Of a DNA stretch of 61,092 bases, positions 50,601 through 55,868 are shown piece by piece. How positions within the stretch are numbered: position 1 is the first letter of the stretch; each line of letters begins with the position of its first letter. Origin of the DNA: Bacillota bacterium (lineage in GTDB: Bacteria; Bacillota; Clostridia; Christensenellales; Aristaeellaceae); NCBI GenBank assembly GCA_023416655.1, contig JAEZHK010000057.1, forward strand, positions 1 to 61,092, given 5' to 3'. The notes beneath the pieces were generated by a model. It did no database searches. It was not told where the DNA came from and saw nothing but the letters and a program-made list of their open reading frames with translations. Position numbers and translations under genes: made by a program.

Positions 50601-52652
50601 CTGAGCACAGTCGGGAACGTCGGCGGGAACTTCCAGTTCCCGGCGCTGGCGTACGACCAGGACGACATCGGCAAGACCTTCACTTACAGGGTCTCCGAAA
50701 TCAGCCGTGGCGTAGGCGGGTTCACCTACGACGCGACGGTGTATTCGGTGACAGTCGCGATCGGGTACGCCGCGAACACGGGCGAGCTGACGAAGTTGGT
50801 CAGAACCTACAAAAACAGCGCCCAGACGCCTGAGCAGACCAACAACCTCGGTTTTGCCAACGGCTACGCAGCCACCGGCTCGTACACGCCGGTTGGCGTG
50901 AAGGCGCTGGAGGGCCGAGCGCAGCTGGACGGCATGTTCCGCTTCGAGGTTCGGGATAATGACAACGGCGGCGCGCTGGTTTCGACAGGTGTTTCCAATG
51001 CCAGCGGGCAGATCGCGTTCACCGCGATCCAGTACCAGAAGAACGCAGGCCGGGACGACACCGGCACGCACCGCTACACGATCACGGAGATTGCCGGGAA
51101 CGCGCAGGGCATCGACGACACGGGCGTCGTCTACTCCTCTCAGAGCTTCCCGCTGACCGTCGTGGTGGACGACAACGCCGGCAACGGTCAGCTGCGCGTA
51201 CAGGCGAGCTACCCCAGCGGCAGCGCGCAGTTCCAAAACGCCACTGAGAAGGTGGACGTGACGGGCAGCAAGCGCTGGGTTGACCAGTCCAACCTCTACG
51301 CCAAGCGCCCGGCGAACGTGACGGTGACCCTGCTGGCGGACGGCGAGGCTCTGGACAGCGCGACCTTAAGCGGCGCGGGCGACGCCTGGAGCTACAGCTT
51401 CACCGGCCTGCCAAGGTACGATTACAGCGATCCGTATGACGTCCGAGAGATCGCGTACACCGTGGACGAGAGCGCCGTGCCCGGCTACTTCAAGGCCATT
51501 GCCCCCATGACCGTCTCCGCGGGCGAGGGCGGCAGGCACGTGCTCGGCTACGACATCACGAACACCCTCCGGCTTGTGACCATCTCCAAGCGGACCGCGG
51601 GCGGCGACCGGCTTTCGGGCGCGACGCTCGCGCTCTACAGGGTGGTTAGCGGCGCGCGGACGCTGATTGAGACCTTCCGCTCCGCAACCGGCAGCGACCA
51701 CGTCGTTTCCGGCCTTGAGCCTGGGAGCTACTTGTTGGTCGAAACCGTCGTGCCAGCCGGGTACGTCCGGGCGGCGGACATCGCCATTACCATCGCGGAC
51801 AATGGCACTGTCACCAGCAGCGCGCTGACCGGGGGCGTCGTCCGCATGATCGACGAACTCATCCCCACGGCGGACGTATCGGGCACCAAGACCTGGGTTG
51901 ACCTCAGCAACCAGAGCGGCCAAAGGCCGGAGGACATTGAGATTACGCTCTTTGCCGACGGCGTGCCGGTCCCCGCGCAGCCTTCTTGGGTCAAAGACGG
52001 CGACATCTGGACCTATACCTACACCGGGCTTAACGTCTACCGCACCGGCAACAGCGGCCCCAGGATCGCCTACACGGTGCAGGAAGCGCCGGTAACCGGG
52101 TATGCGGCCACCTACAATGGGCTGGGCATCGTGAACCAGCTGACCGACATCGAGGTCCGTTTCGTCGAGATCTCGGGCCGGAAGACCTGGGTCGACGACG
52201 GCGACGCGGCGGGCGCGCGCCCGGACTCCATCACAGTGTACCTGCTCCGCAACGGTACCCCCGTCGACAGCAGGGTGGTCACCGGGGCTGACGGCTGGGC
52301 GTACTCCTTCGGGAGTCTGCCCTCCTCGGACGGGCTGATGACGGCGTACACCTACACCGTCAACGAAAAGCCTGTGGCGGGCTACGCGCGCTCGGTTCGC
52401 GACTTTAACCTCACCAACACCTATGTGCCGCCATCGGAGGAGCCGCCGACGGAGCCGAAGAAGAAGCCTACCTACACGCCCGAGAACTGGGAGGAACTGG
52501 TCACCCTCCTGGACGCGGAGGTCCCGCTCTACGGCGGACTTCTCAAGACGGGCGAGGAAACCCCGCTCTATCCGTACGTATTCGGCGGCCTGGGCCTGAT
52601 CGCGCTGATCGTAGCCTCCCTAACCGGGCGGCGCAGGCGCAAACGCAAGTGA
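38601..52652 (+). CDS. Giant cell-wall adhesin with SpaA/Cna-B and FctA-like domains
   Basis: 4683 residues. Signal peptide (1 to about 38), a Pro/Thr/Glu stalk with 12-residue EAPTQxPT-type units (47-142), a beta-rich head, then a long run of SpaA/Cna-B-type domains (KLDGNPVATA, LAGAEFALK, ETLAPSGYV patterns) that usually self-link by Lys-Asn isopeptide bonds. A DUF11-like part lies near 2750 (VQPGDWLRYKVTLTNESDLPIENPVLVD), an SdrD-B-like part near 3150 (SIGNRVWIDKNMNGVQDG), FctA/Spy0128-like domains at about 3459-4090, and three Cna-B units (SKRWVD, TKTWVD, RKTWVD) near the C-terminus. The sorting signal is atypical: LLKTG at 4647-4651, a hydrophobic segment and RRRRKRK. ATG 38601 follows GGAGG. 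It is the likely substrate of the upstream sortase. Confidence 0.92.
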   Translation: MKPTARFNVRKVLSLLLVLIMLLAESNGMPLSALQAIAQEVSGETQTPAPEETQAPTEKPTQAPTQKPTEAPTQQPTEALTEAPTQLPTEAPTQAPTQQPTEEPTQEPTQLPTEAPTEAPGETVAPEAPEETSESTEAPSEPMKVGLMMVIEERGDTTFADALTATQWAAQNSFVYLPNASVASDQPIATGTPFVYRVYYGTLSAPLYDPGDGNGLSAYNYYDDVAIQVVAPDNIKLIDNNGNLIANPGDTALIPVSSRLTAGGAGSITFQGVMIDNGLSTGGTLYDPLRLSIRAEVSVSGETVDFDQAIAAEDNSTSVVNKADNAWAIDKTAGSNEPAISGSGETALATFTYTIEAGKQVSGSISGSAGDYNKYGALNFTSGGYTLTDTLPTFMKDGVEIKPQSSFIALLDGSGNATTTVSGGAGETTLAITAYRTTQLDAAYAGVGDAPAANQTPFFSRYRVSVSYFLKDLTLPYGSDLEDDPDTFTLNNAATLSYTLYGTGEQTASDSASIIWKKTTPPGQLAILKFIPFNGDDQPYDAFWKTVFPGGAEFAVYKAADWDGSAPKSGATPAANYSLLVNDASHTVPLEPGSYVVWETTAPGGTSRGPSVPVNVVSGEKTTAQYFNAASYGLLTFNKLGAGGAQLAGAEFALKLDGNPVATAKSNIDGSVYLSAPAGTYQLVETLAPSGYVKMDPISVTVHSGTTTSIDDIVNEMSTATLSVSKYAVTREGSAPYASEDITGIQNVASVNDFSFTLSWSESGGGVVTNPSQVIALGANGSATVPNLKRVDADGNWISYTLTENAPGDSAFQKDATAYTWTFTGSYKTLYAASFFNVLKGTLRIKKQQMDLDAAAAYPSGKGFKLYRMSGSDYVEVASMTTGSGGTAEAASLAIDDPDGSPIQYYVVEDPDPAYTVVYPGSANIVVGGNTVAAWPVTLGFQKITNKTATPVVNNQNLGKIEITKTNADGSVKLAGGKFKVYTLSGEDRTYLNGGNAYVTDGSGKIVVSPVSLGVAYHVEEVDPPADYLLGAVTIKDCTLSTPFEVGRLNFANDRKPQLSLTKTLYNLATLATTSGSGVTFGVYQLTGGNTFTAVNPAVSFTTNSGGAATAYLPDAGTFYLKETFPAGVLRPGMEPALYPSFIQGDDGNHYYGPITASRNATASVAITNSLNRGRIDITKRSVKSPHATLNGAKFTISVTPPAGDTATQVLLTALGFTGSGTYSYVTAATAGSGTVSVEGMPIYASNNSALVYTVTETTPPTGYFADPTSQTATFVTATDRVFEMTFSNTPKVSLSVNKVGVDKYASRAHEVQLPLAGAVLDVYKKTVNGSNVTLAYETNATTSAAGQVTFSNLDGLSTYVIFERTPPAGYELPDGKSVLSSAGALNGTYSTDAYNALLASHYSTAEYNFASTTNTSYTYPNKLVNYIPYAQFRLNKFDSVNTTTPLNHAKYRLFSSLVSAGNKSFSQLQSEGALTAEGVTYETGNEAGASGSFLTNPQTYGKVYWLYETAAPSGYILPGTDDSRVIGPLTPEGTGWGTYYTKNGLTTVSAYNTAQGGGGTGSERYLQIEINKILNSTGGTFIKNLPGAKFELWLADGTSVPVLYIGAMTTGADMGKYSDPGQIASVAGRAISESFDMAALYADLTYGQYVTRTGSLGAYDYSARFVLKETAYPKDATPQKSQWALTASTAGAAYTVNTYYTGGNSIPNIQTLKIPVRVRKVGYNVASPATLTPLQGVVIGIFSTSNAELMRGTTDQDGYVSFLVDPSASYYAKEITAIAGYDKPATNRFDFTAGTYGTTVADILITNPLYRKLTVVKRDPNGNTVANAKFRILKSDGTQIKDSNGALITPDTITTDANGSASIMLPAGTYRVDEQSIGAHNLSATEQAYFKLVNPSANAFALTAANTAEFTLNVTNPATGALNLTKTDDAGAVMGNVAFAVQFKAFASLAESPPSYNDAGFSSTGDWLAGFAGTATWTTDANGFIVKNGLLPGWYKLTETVPTGYVSTGVTPFVVKVAAKGIGQPDYAPAIKSVVNARKGYVTLTKSFLEPVTLESLPSTVTFRIYTDAARTIAASPSSVAVTVSGRTSSATFAIDPGTYYIAEESGGWYARYSVNGGAEQWLDASFPITVASGNTQINAVPATVTNNLRTATVTLKKLDDAADPNPVEGAAFAIYYLDDSSSKVYLGAPVTTGADGIASLTVTLPKARVILDRTTYYLEEVSAPPQYKLADPVELTLTPGASLSFGDLDELTIVDETALVIDLVKYGKTRAHAVEDPATLSGATFELYKVDTDAGTGVLVASATTDAGGALRFGNLPKLSGAFKYSLRESATPTTHVSGSLQLYNGDAQLGAESVSVGGSQLSLYPVAQAENNVALKGYNTPKGSVAVLKYNYIDPKNASAVPLNATFQIKNAQGAVVGTVMSSQHLPAHPSCLDGGNVTYTGGNYFTGTNGFYYSAAILKNLEPGQYTVTETGAATGFLLPAGTGASDPWRTSATVTVGDNGEAAVTYFANVPNTSVSPLVQKSVYAIGGVPLGGAPAQINSSLQKGEQRITFEITNIASTPSNLFLLPIEQLILEDKTLSFKGLNQTSQTVDAQVTHFVTQVTVGKASYLTTPLSNPPSGDAAKVTAKVYGVSGGSQTLVATVNVTNAAQAVAFPVDTYGGFQIVYTASVGGMLQPGFALDPVLAEMRFVQTDDASVVPAREIKNTVNAKLTYRLGTDQYDSGWKFATTAATIVPDEALPRASIAKTAVKLDVVNGVRNEVNPGSPDVIVQPGDWLRYKVTLTNESDLPIENPVLVDKLPAMLGVDLANVSYATTSSGLTAHNPGSYTDGDGVSYVYLNLTGSLAAHKSVTMTIDGTVRLNSVVTNLSAIENNAYAASTARVKKNVLNPCGTPFTDVNGVLPANLLDGSALGGATGESYQAIAATKTVGLMQTSELKIYKMVAADVSGMGNYASADEYAIANVRDGSGKGLIKYQIVIVNGSTTTPATKVRMVDRMPVIGDTATNGLSRLSRWPVAFGGNVTAVDDTGTSVYFKLYSNTGALSTTELMNAAKNGPTGWSSGAGESSKAILLDFSKNAAGQNYSLKPGGKIIITYTAWAPHRDLGEETLDDYYFEASVNDAGVAVDGALTVYSGPAKVVLMPEPVSIGNRVWIDKNMNGVQDGSSIDDPAHLTGEPSYTGGGITVSLMKYFNSDVSASVAGSTSLDGSGFYQFSGLTPADLKSGVTLAEAYDAQGNILNSKLKGSGRVSYQLKVTGVPDGYFVTAPFALNGGVAPNHETGSGRESDNNFSKSGDTWLSEKFYLPPGQSSLSFDLGLCRVRDLEIEKRGSDNAPLSGVAFSVYGPFTAGELTAGVTVGEGNKVTTLTTDASGMASLVSTPAKYLNYYDGYVVVETNPAAHFDATQLQATGGNPAASTLYSVTGGVIDGKNYFVLPPKTGQEARKDTVGVVNQYVAGGSVTIEGSKALTGRALQPGEFSFTLTDVTDPENSSSVSTTNDASGAFSFDLEYELGDIGVHTYKVAEVPGGVANHTYDETVYTVTVTVSDSSLRDGVLNVEKEITHTDETQPSAPAAAIAFLNGYADTISETLSGTKALTGRAIEDGDFSFQLTDVTDEENPVVLNTVENDGESFQFPALDYDQGDIGKTFAYEVTEVDGGIANHEYDDTVYRVTIAIGYDADTGELTKAVTTYRDEVSQDGGVLAFSNTYAATISHTLSGKKTLTGRAIADGDFSFQLTDVTDEQNPVDLSTVQNVGGNFQFTALAYDQGDIGKTFAYEVTELDGGVGNHVYDDTVYRVTVAIGYDEDTGELTKTVTTEKDDVPQDGGLLTFANTYADSISHTLSGTKTLTGRAIANRDFSFRLTDVTNSASPVDVSTVQNLGGSFQFPALMYDQDDIGKTFTYRVSELNRGVANHGYDGTVYTVSIAIGYDAATGELTKVVATQKNGAPQNGNALAFANTYAGTISHTLSGIKTLAGRAIANGEFSFKLTDVTNSLSPVDLSTVGNVGGNFQFPALAYDQDDIGKTFTYRVSEISRGVGGFTYDATVYSVTVAIGYAANTGELTKLVRTYKNSAQTPEQTNNLGFANGYAATGSYTPVGVKALEGRAQLDGMFRFEVRDNDNGGALVSTGVSNASGQIAFTAIQYQKNAGRDDTGTHRYTITEIAGNAQGIDDTGVVYSSQSFPLTVVVDDNAGNGQLRVQASYPSGSAQFQNATEKVDVTGSKRWVDQSNLYAKRPANVTVTLLADGEALDSATLSGAGDAWSYSFTGLPRYDYSDPYDVREIAYTVDESAVPGYFKAIAPMTVSAGEGGRHVLGYDITNTLRLVTISKRTAGGDRLSGATLALYRVVSGARTLIETFRSATGSDHVVSGLEPGSYLLVETVVPAGYVRAADIAITIADNGTVTSSALTGGVVRMIDELIPTADVSGTKTWVDLSNQSGQRPEDIEITLFADGVPVPAQPSWVKDGDIWTYTYTGLNVYRTGNSGPRIAYTVQEAPVTGYAATYNGLGIVNQLTDIEVRFVEISGRKTWVDDGDAAGARPDSITVYLLRNGTPVDSRVVTGADGWAYSFGSLPSSDGLMTAYTYTVNEKPVAGYARSVRDFNLTNTYVPPSEEPPTEPKKKPTYTPENWEELVTLLDAEVPLYGGLLKTGEETPLYPYVFGGLGLIALIVASLTGRRRRKRK
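38740..39026 (+). repeat. Pro/Thr-rich stalk repeats in the adhesin
   Basis: About 95 codons of 12-residue (36-bp) units of EAPTQxPTExxT type. It forms an extended spacer after the signal peptide and is prone to length change by slippage. Confidence 0.8.
49353..50864 (+). repeat. Four tandem 378-bp FctA-like domain repeats
   Basis: Unit starts at 49353, 49731, 50109 and 50487 are exactly 378 bp (126 codons) apart. Each begins TIS-x-TLSG-x-K-x-L-x-GRAI and shares long DNA identity with its neighbours. More diverged copies flank them (from about 48972 and from 50871). Confidence 0.9.
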
Positions 52653-52658
52653 CACGCA

Positions 52659-52680
52659 CCGGGGCGCGCACGCGCCCCGG
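52659..52680 (+). terminator. G+C-rich hairpin between adhesin and companion gene
   Basis: CCGGGGCGC-GCAC-GCGCCCCGG forms a perfect 9-bp stem 6 bp after the adhesin stop. No T-run follows, so it may be a partial terminator or an mRNA-stabilising element that lowers expression of the next gene. Confidence 0.55.
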
Positions 52681-52704
52681 GACCAAAAATCGGGGGTGCT
52701 CCGG

Positions 52705-53511
52705 ATGAAAAAGAACCTTATATCAGTCGCGGTTCTCCTGACCATGCTGATCGTTTCTCTGGGCGCGGCGGCGCAAGGCGCGGCCTGGAGCAACGGGCAG
52801 TCGCCTTCGCAGCCCTACAAGGGCGTGCCGCCGGTGGACCTAACGAAGAAGCTGGGCTACATGGTGCTGGACCCGCTCAACAATGAAAACGTCGGCGCGG
52901 CGCTGACAAGCCTCAAAATCTACCTGCCGCGCGCCGACGTGAAGGCGGGCCCAGGGACGCTTCGCATCCGGGAAAAGGGCGCGGAAGCGCCGCTGGAGAC
53001 CATCTCCTTCGCGGACGCCGCCCGCGTGACGGTTTCTGCGATCGAGCCGGAGGCCCTCGCCTGGCTGTACTGGGAGAGCGGCGTGTGCTTTACGGTGTCG
53101 CTGAAAACCACCCCCGACGCGGACAAGATCTACGCCGTTTCGATGGACGAGGGCTGCATCGTCGCCCAAGGCGCGGAAGGCGTCGGCAATCCCGCGCTGA
53201 ACGGCGAGAAGGGCTGGACGTTCACCACGAACGCCGACGCGGGCGTGCTGTCCCGGCTACGCTCGGGCGGTGAAGCGCCCAAGGTGGGGGACAGCGTCAC
53301 GATCGAGGTGAAGCTGGGCGGCAGCGCGGTTTCCGCGATGGTCTTCTGTGATACGGAAGCCGTGACCAGCGGGGATCTGCCGCTGTCCGCAACCGGCGCA
53401 TTGACCGCGCACTACGACCAGGCTGGGAAAGTCAACTGGGGCGTGGCGCTGATGGACGCGAGCGGGACGCTTCTGGACGTCTACCACTACGAAGAGGAAG
53501 TGCAGCAGTAA
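52705..53511 (+). CDS. Secreted protein of unknown function, adhesin companion
   Basis: 268 residues. Signal peptide (MKKNLISVAVLLTMLIVSLGAAAQGAA, cleaved near 27). The mature part is predicted beta-rich: PPVDLTKKLGYMVLDPLNNENVGAALTSLKIYLPRADVKAGPGTLRI, a central ISFADAARVTVSAIEPEALAWLYWESGVCFTVSLKTTPD, and a C-terminal domain (SVTIEVKLGGSAVSAMVFCDTEAVTSG) ending in an acidic tail. No sorting signal or known domain is recognised. ATG 52705 has GGGGGTG upstream. It is 52 bp after the adhesin and may be a minor subunit or chaperone of that surface structure. Confidence 0.75.
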   Translation: MKKNLISVAVLLTMLIVSLGAAAQGAAWSNGQSPSQPYKGVPPVDLTKKLGYMVLDPLNNENVGAALTSLKIYLPRADVKAGPGTLRIREKGAEAPLETISFADAARVTVSAIEPEALAWLYWESGVCFTVSLKTTPDADKIYAVSMDEGCIVAQGAEGVGNPALNGEKGWTFTTNADAGVLSRLRSGGEAPKVGDSVTIEVKLGGSAVSAMVFCDTEAVTSGDLPLSATGALTAHYDQAGKVNWGVALMDASGTLLDVYHYEEEVQQ

Positions 53512-53530
53512 CCGGATGTCGGTAATTTCG

Positions 53531-53564
53531 GCCGGGGCCGCGCGGACGCGCGGCCCCGGCTTTT
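53531..53564 (+). terminator. Terminator at the end of the adhesin locus
   Basis: GCCGGGGCCGCGC (53531-53543) and GCGCGGCCCCGGC (53548-53560) form a perfect 13-bp stem with a 4-nt loop, followed by TTTT. Confidence 0.93.
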
Positions 53565-53706
53565 CCATGTGAAATGGGCGGTGACAGGGGCGCGCCGCCG
53601 TGGTACAATGGGCGCAGGTAGAAGATGCCAATCCGCGCAGCGCATCGAAACCTCTCGCCGATCTGAATGAAATTGCATTATGAAATGGTATGAAAGGAGT
53701 GCGCGA

Positions 53707-54351
53707 ATGGAGATCAGCATCCGCAATGAACGCCCGGAGGACGTCGTCGCCGTTGAGGCGCTGACGCGGGAGGCCTTCTGGAACCTGCACGTGCCCGGCT
53801 GCAGCGAGCACCTGGCGGCGCGGCAGCTGCGCGCCTCCCGGGACTTTCTGCCGGAATTGGACCTGGTCGCGGTGGAGGACGGACGCGTGATCGGGAACAT
53901 TATGTTCACTCGGTCCTGCGTGGTCGGCTCGATGAACGAGAACTTTGAAACCGTCACCTTCGGCCCTGTCAGCGTGCTGCCCGAATGCCAGCAGCGGGGC
54001 GTGGGCCGCGCGCTGATCGAGCGGGGGCTAACGCTCGCGCGCGAGGCGGGCCACAGCGCGGTGATCATCTACGGAAGCCCTGACTACTACAAAAAGTACG
54101 GGTTCCGGGCGGGCAGGGAATACGGCATCCGCACCGCGGAAGGCAAGTACCACGCGGCGCTGCTGGCGCTGCCGCTCGTCCCCGGCGCGTTGGACGGCGT
54201 ATGCGGGCGCTTCCTGGAATCGGAAGCCTTCGAGACCGACCCGGACCAGCTGGAGGCGTTCGAGCGCCACTTCCCGCCCATGGAGAAGCTGGTCACGCCC
54301 TCCCAGGCAGAATTCACCCGGATCGCCTCCATGGTCGAGGACGCGCCGTAG
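53707..54351 (+). CDS. GNAT family N-acetyltransferase
   Basis: 214 residues. The acetyl-CoA motif is FGPVSVLPECQQRGVGRALIERGLTLAREAG (about 85-115), followed by VIIYGSPDYYKKYGF. The N-terminal IRNERPEDVVAVEALTREAFWNLHVPGCSEHLAARQLR is shared with YhbS-like acetyltransferases. The substrate is unknown. ATG 53707 has AAGGAG 7 nt upstream; the ATG at 53680 lacks a site. It has its own terminator. Confidence 0.87.
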   Translation: MEISIRNERPEDVVAVEALTREAFWNLHVPGCSEHLAARQLRASRDFLPELDLVAVEDGRVIGNIMFTRSCVVGSMNENFETVTFGPVSVLPECQQRGVGRALIERGLTLAREAGHSAVIIYGSPDYYKKYGFRAGREYGIRTAEGKYHAALLALPLVPGALDGVCGRFLESEAFETDPDQLEAFERHFPPMEKLVTPSQAEFTRIASMVEDAP

Positions 54352-54363
54352 AGCCTATGAATC

Positions 54364-54403
54364 AACCGGACCGGAACCTTCGCAGGCTCCGATCCGGTTT
54401 TTC
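54364..54403. terminator. Terminator between the GNAT and rubrerythrin genes
   Basis: AACCGGA (54364-54370) pairs with TCCGGTT, with a second CGGA/TCCG pairing inside, followed by TTTC. It can serve either convergent gene. Confidence 0.7.
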
Positions 54404-54441
54404 TATGAATGAGCGGGGAGCCCCTAACGATTTCTTCCGCC

Positions 54442-54996
54442 CTAGAACGCTACGTACGCTTCCTTCTTCGCGCCGCAGACCGGGCAGCGGTCTGGCGCTT
54501 CGTCGAGCGCCGTATGGCCGCAGATCGGGCAGATGTAGACGCCCTGGATGGGCATGTCCTCGCCCGCCTTGGCGTGGTCCTGGGCAGTCTTAAACATCTC
54601 GGCGTGGAGCTTCTCCGCCTCCAGCGCGAAGTGGAACGAGCGTTTCGCGCCGCTTTCGCCCTGGAACTCCGCTGCGTTCAGGTACACGGGGTACATCTGC
54701 TCCACCTCGTGCAGCTCGCCGTTGATCGCGCCCTGCAGGTTGTCCACGGTCTTGCCGGTGCCGGAGACCGCGCCGGAGGTGACGGTCATGTCGCTGGTTC
54801 CGCCGCCGATCTCGCGGAAGTGGTTGGAGGCGTGCACGCGCTCCGCGTGGGAGATCGCCTCAAAGAGCTTCGCGATCATGGGGAAGCCCTCTTTTCGGGC
54901 CATCTCCGCCCAGTACAGGTAGCGCATGTGCGCCATGCTCTCGCCACCGTAGGCGCTCCTCAGAAAATCCAGGGTCATCGCATTTTTGACAGCCAT
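54442..54996 (-). CDS. Rubrerythrin
   Basis: 184 residues. An N-terminal ferritin-like four-helix bundle with Glu/His di-iron ligands (YGGESMAHMRYLYWAEMARKEG, ISHAERVHASNHFREIG, NGELHEVEQMYPVYLN, FALEAEKLHAEMF), and a C-terminal rubredoxin-like domain with CPICGH and CPVCGA binding one iron. It reduces hydrogen peroxide in anaerobes using electrons from rubredoxin or ferredoxin. ATG 54996 has GGAGGGG upstream. It is 29 bp downstream of the oxidoreductase beta-subunit gene and may share its transcript. Confidence 0.95.
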   Translation of the reverse strand: MAVKNAMTLDFLRSAYGGESMAHMRYLYWAEMARKEGFPMIAKLFEAISHAERVHASNHFREIGGGTSDMTVTSGAVSGTGKTVDNLQGAINGELHEVEQMYPVYLNAAEFQGESGAKRSFHFALEAEKLHAEMFKTAQDHAKAGEDMPIQGVYICPICGHTALDEAPDRCPVCGAKKEAYVAF

Positions 54997-55025
54997 GGGA
55001 AACCCCTCCTTTTACAGTGTCTTTT

Positions 55026-55868
55026 TTACAGATGCATTTGGATCAGACGATCCACGAGCTTGAGATCGGGTTCCCGCCCGGCCAGCGGGGAACCTTCGAG
55101 CGCAGGGTTCCGGTCTTTGTAGGTGGGTCTTTCCTCGCGGTACAGCACACCCAGCGGGATTTTTTCGCCAAACTCCATCGCCCGCTTCATGGCCTCCGCG
55201 CGGTTGGACGGGTCGTGATCCGTGGGGTCGTACACGCGCTGGTTGTACCACATGAAGGTATTCACCTTATTGAAGCTGACGCAGGGTTGCAGGATGTCCA
55301 CCAGTGCATAGCCCTTGAAGGTGATGGCCTGGGTCATCAGGTCGATCAACTGTTCTTTACGGCCGGTGAAGCCGCGAGCTACGAAGCCCGCGCCCGCCGC
55401 GATGGCCATGAGCACCGGGTTCATAGGCTGATTGATGCTGCCGCCGGTCTGTACGCCGGTGACGAAGCCCAGGTCGGAGGTGGGGGAGGCCTGCCCCTTC
55501 GTGAGGCCGTAGACCTGGTTGTCGTGCACGAAGTGGGCGATGTCCACGTTGCGGCGGATGTTGTGCAGGAAGTGGTTGCCGCCCTCGCCGTAGGAGTCGC
55601 CGTCGCCTGAGTCCACCACGACGGTCAGGCCGTCGTTCGCGATCTTTGCGGAGATGGCCGCCGGGAGCGCGCGGCCGTGCAACCCACAGAAGCTGTTGGC
55701 GGACAGGTACTGGGGCGTCTTGGCCGCCTGCCCGATGCCGGCCGCGAGGAGCACCTCGTGGGGCTTCTTGTCCAGCCGCTCGAGCGCCGCCTTCAGGCAT
55801 TCCAGGATCACAAAGTTGCCGCAGCCCGGGCACCAGGCCGTTTCGCAGGTTTCATAGGCGAAGCTCAT
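55026..55868 (-). CDS. 2-oxoacid:ferredoxin oxidoreductase, beta subunit
   Basis: 280 residues. CPGCGNFVILECL near the N-terminus and the thiamine-diphosphate motif VVVDSGDGDSYGEGGNHFLHNIRRN (GDGD through N) define the beta subunit. DNQVYGLTKGQASPTS is also standard. With the alpha/gamma protein it oxidises 2-oxoglutarate or a related 2-oxoacid to the acyl-CoA, reducing ferredoxin. No separate ferredoxin-like delta gene is present. It overlaps the alpha gene by 4 bp (ATGA). Confidence 0.93.
   Translation of the reverse strand: MSFAYETCETAWCPGCGNFVILECLKAALERLDKKPHEVLLAAGIGQAAKTPQYLSANSFCGLHGRALPAAISAKIANDGLTVVVDSGDGDSYGEGGNHFLHNIRRNVDIAHFVHDNQVYGLTKGQASPTSDLGFVTGVQTGGSINQPMNPVLMAIAAGAGFVARGFTGRKEQLIDLMTQAITFKGYALVDILQPCVSFNKVNTFMWYNQRVYDPTDHDPSNRAEAMKRAMEFGEKIPLGVLYREERPTYKDRNPALEGSPLAGREPDLKLVDRLIQMHL

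Noticed and set aside
39246..51236. Very long minus-strand ORFs (up to 842 codons) antisense to the adhesin
   Set aside because: They arise because the G+C-rich, third-position-biased adhesin codons leave the opposite frame free of stops; their translations are low-complexity Arg/Gly/Val/Asp-rich and lack ribosome sites.
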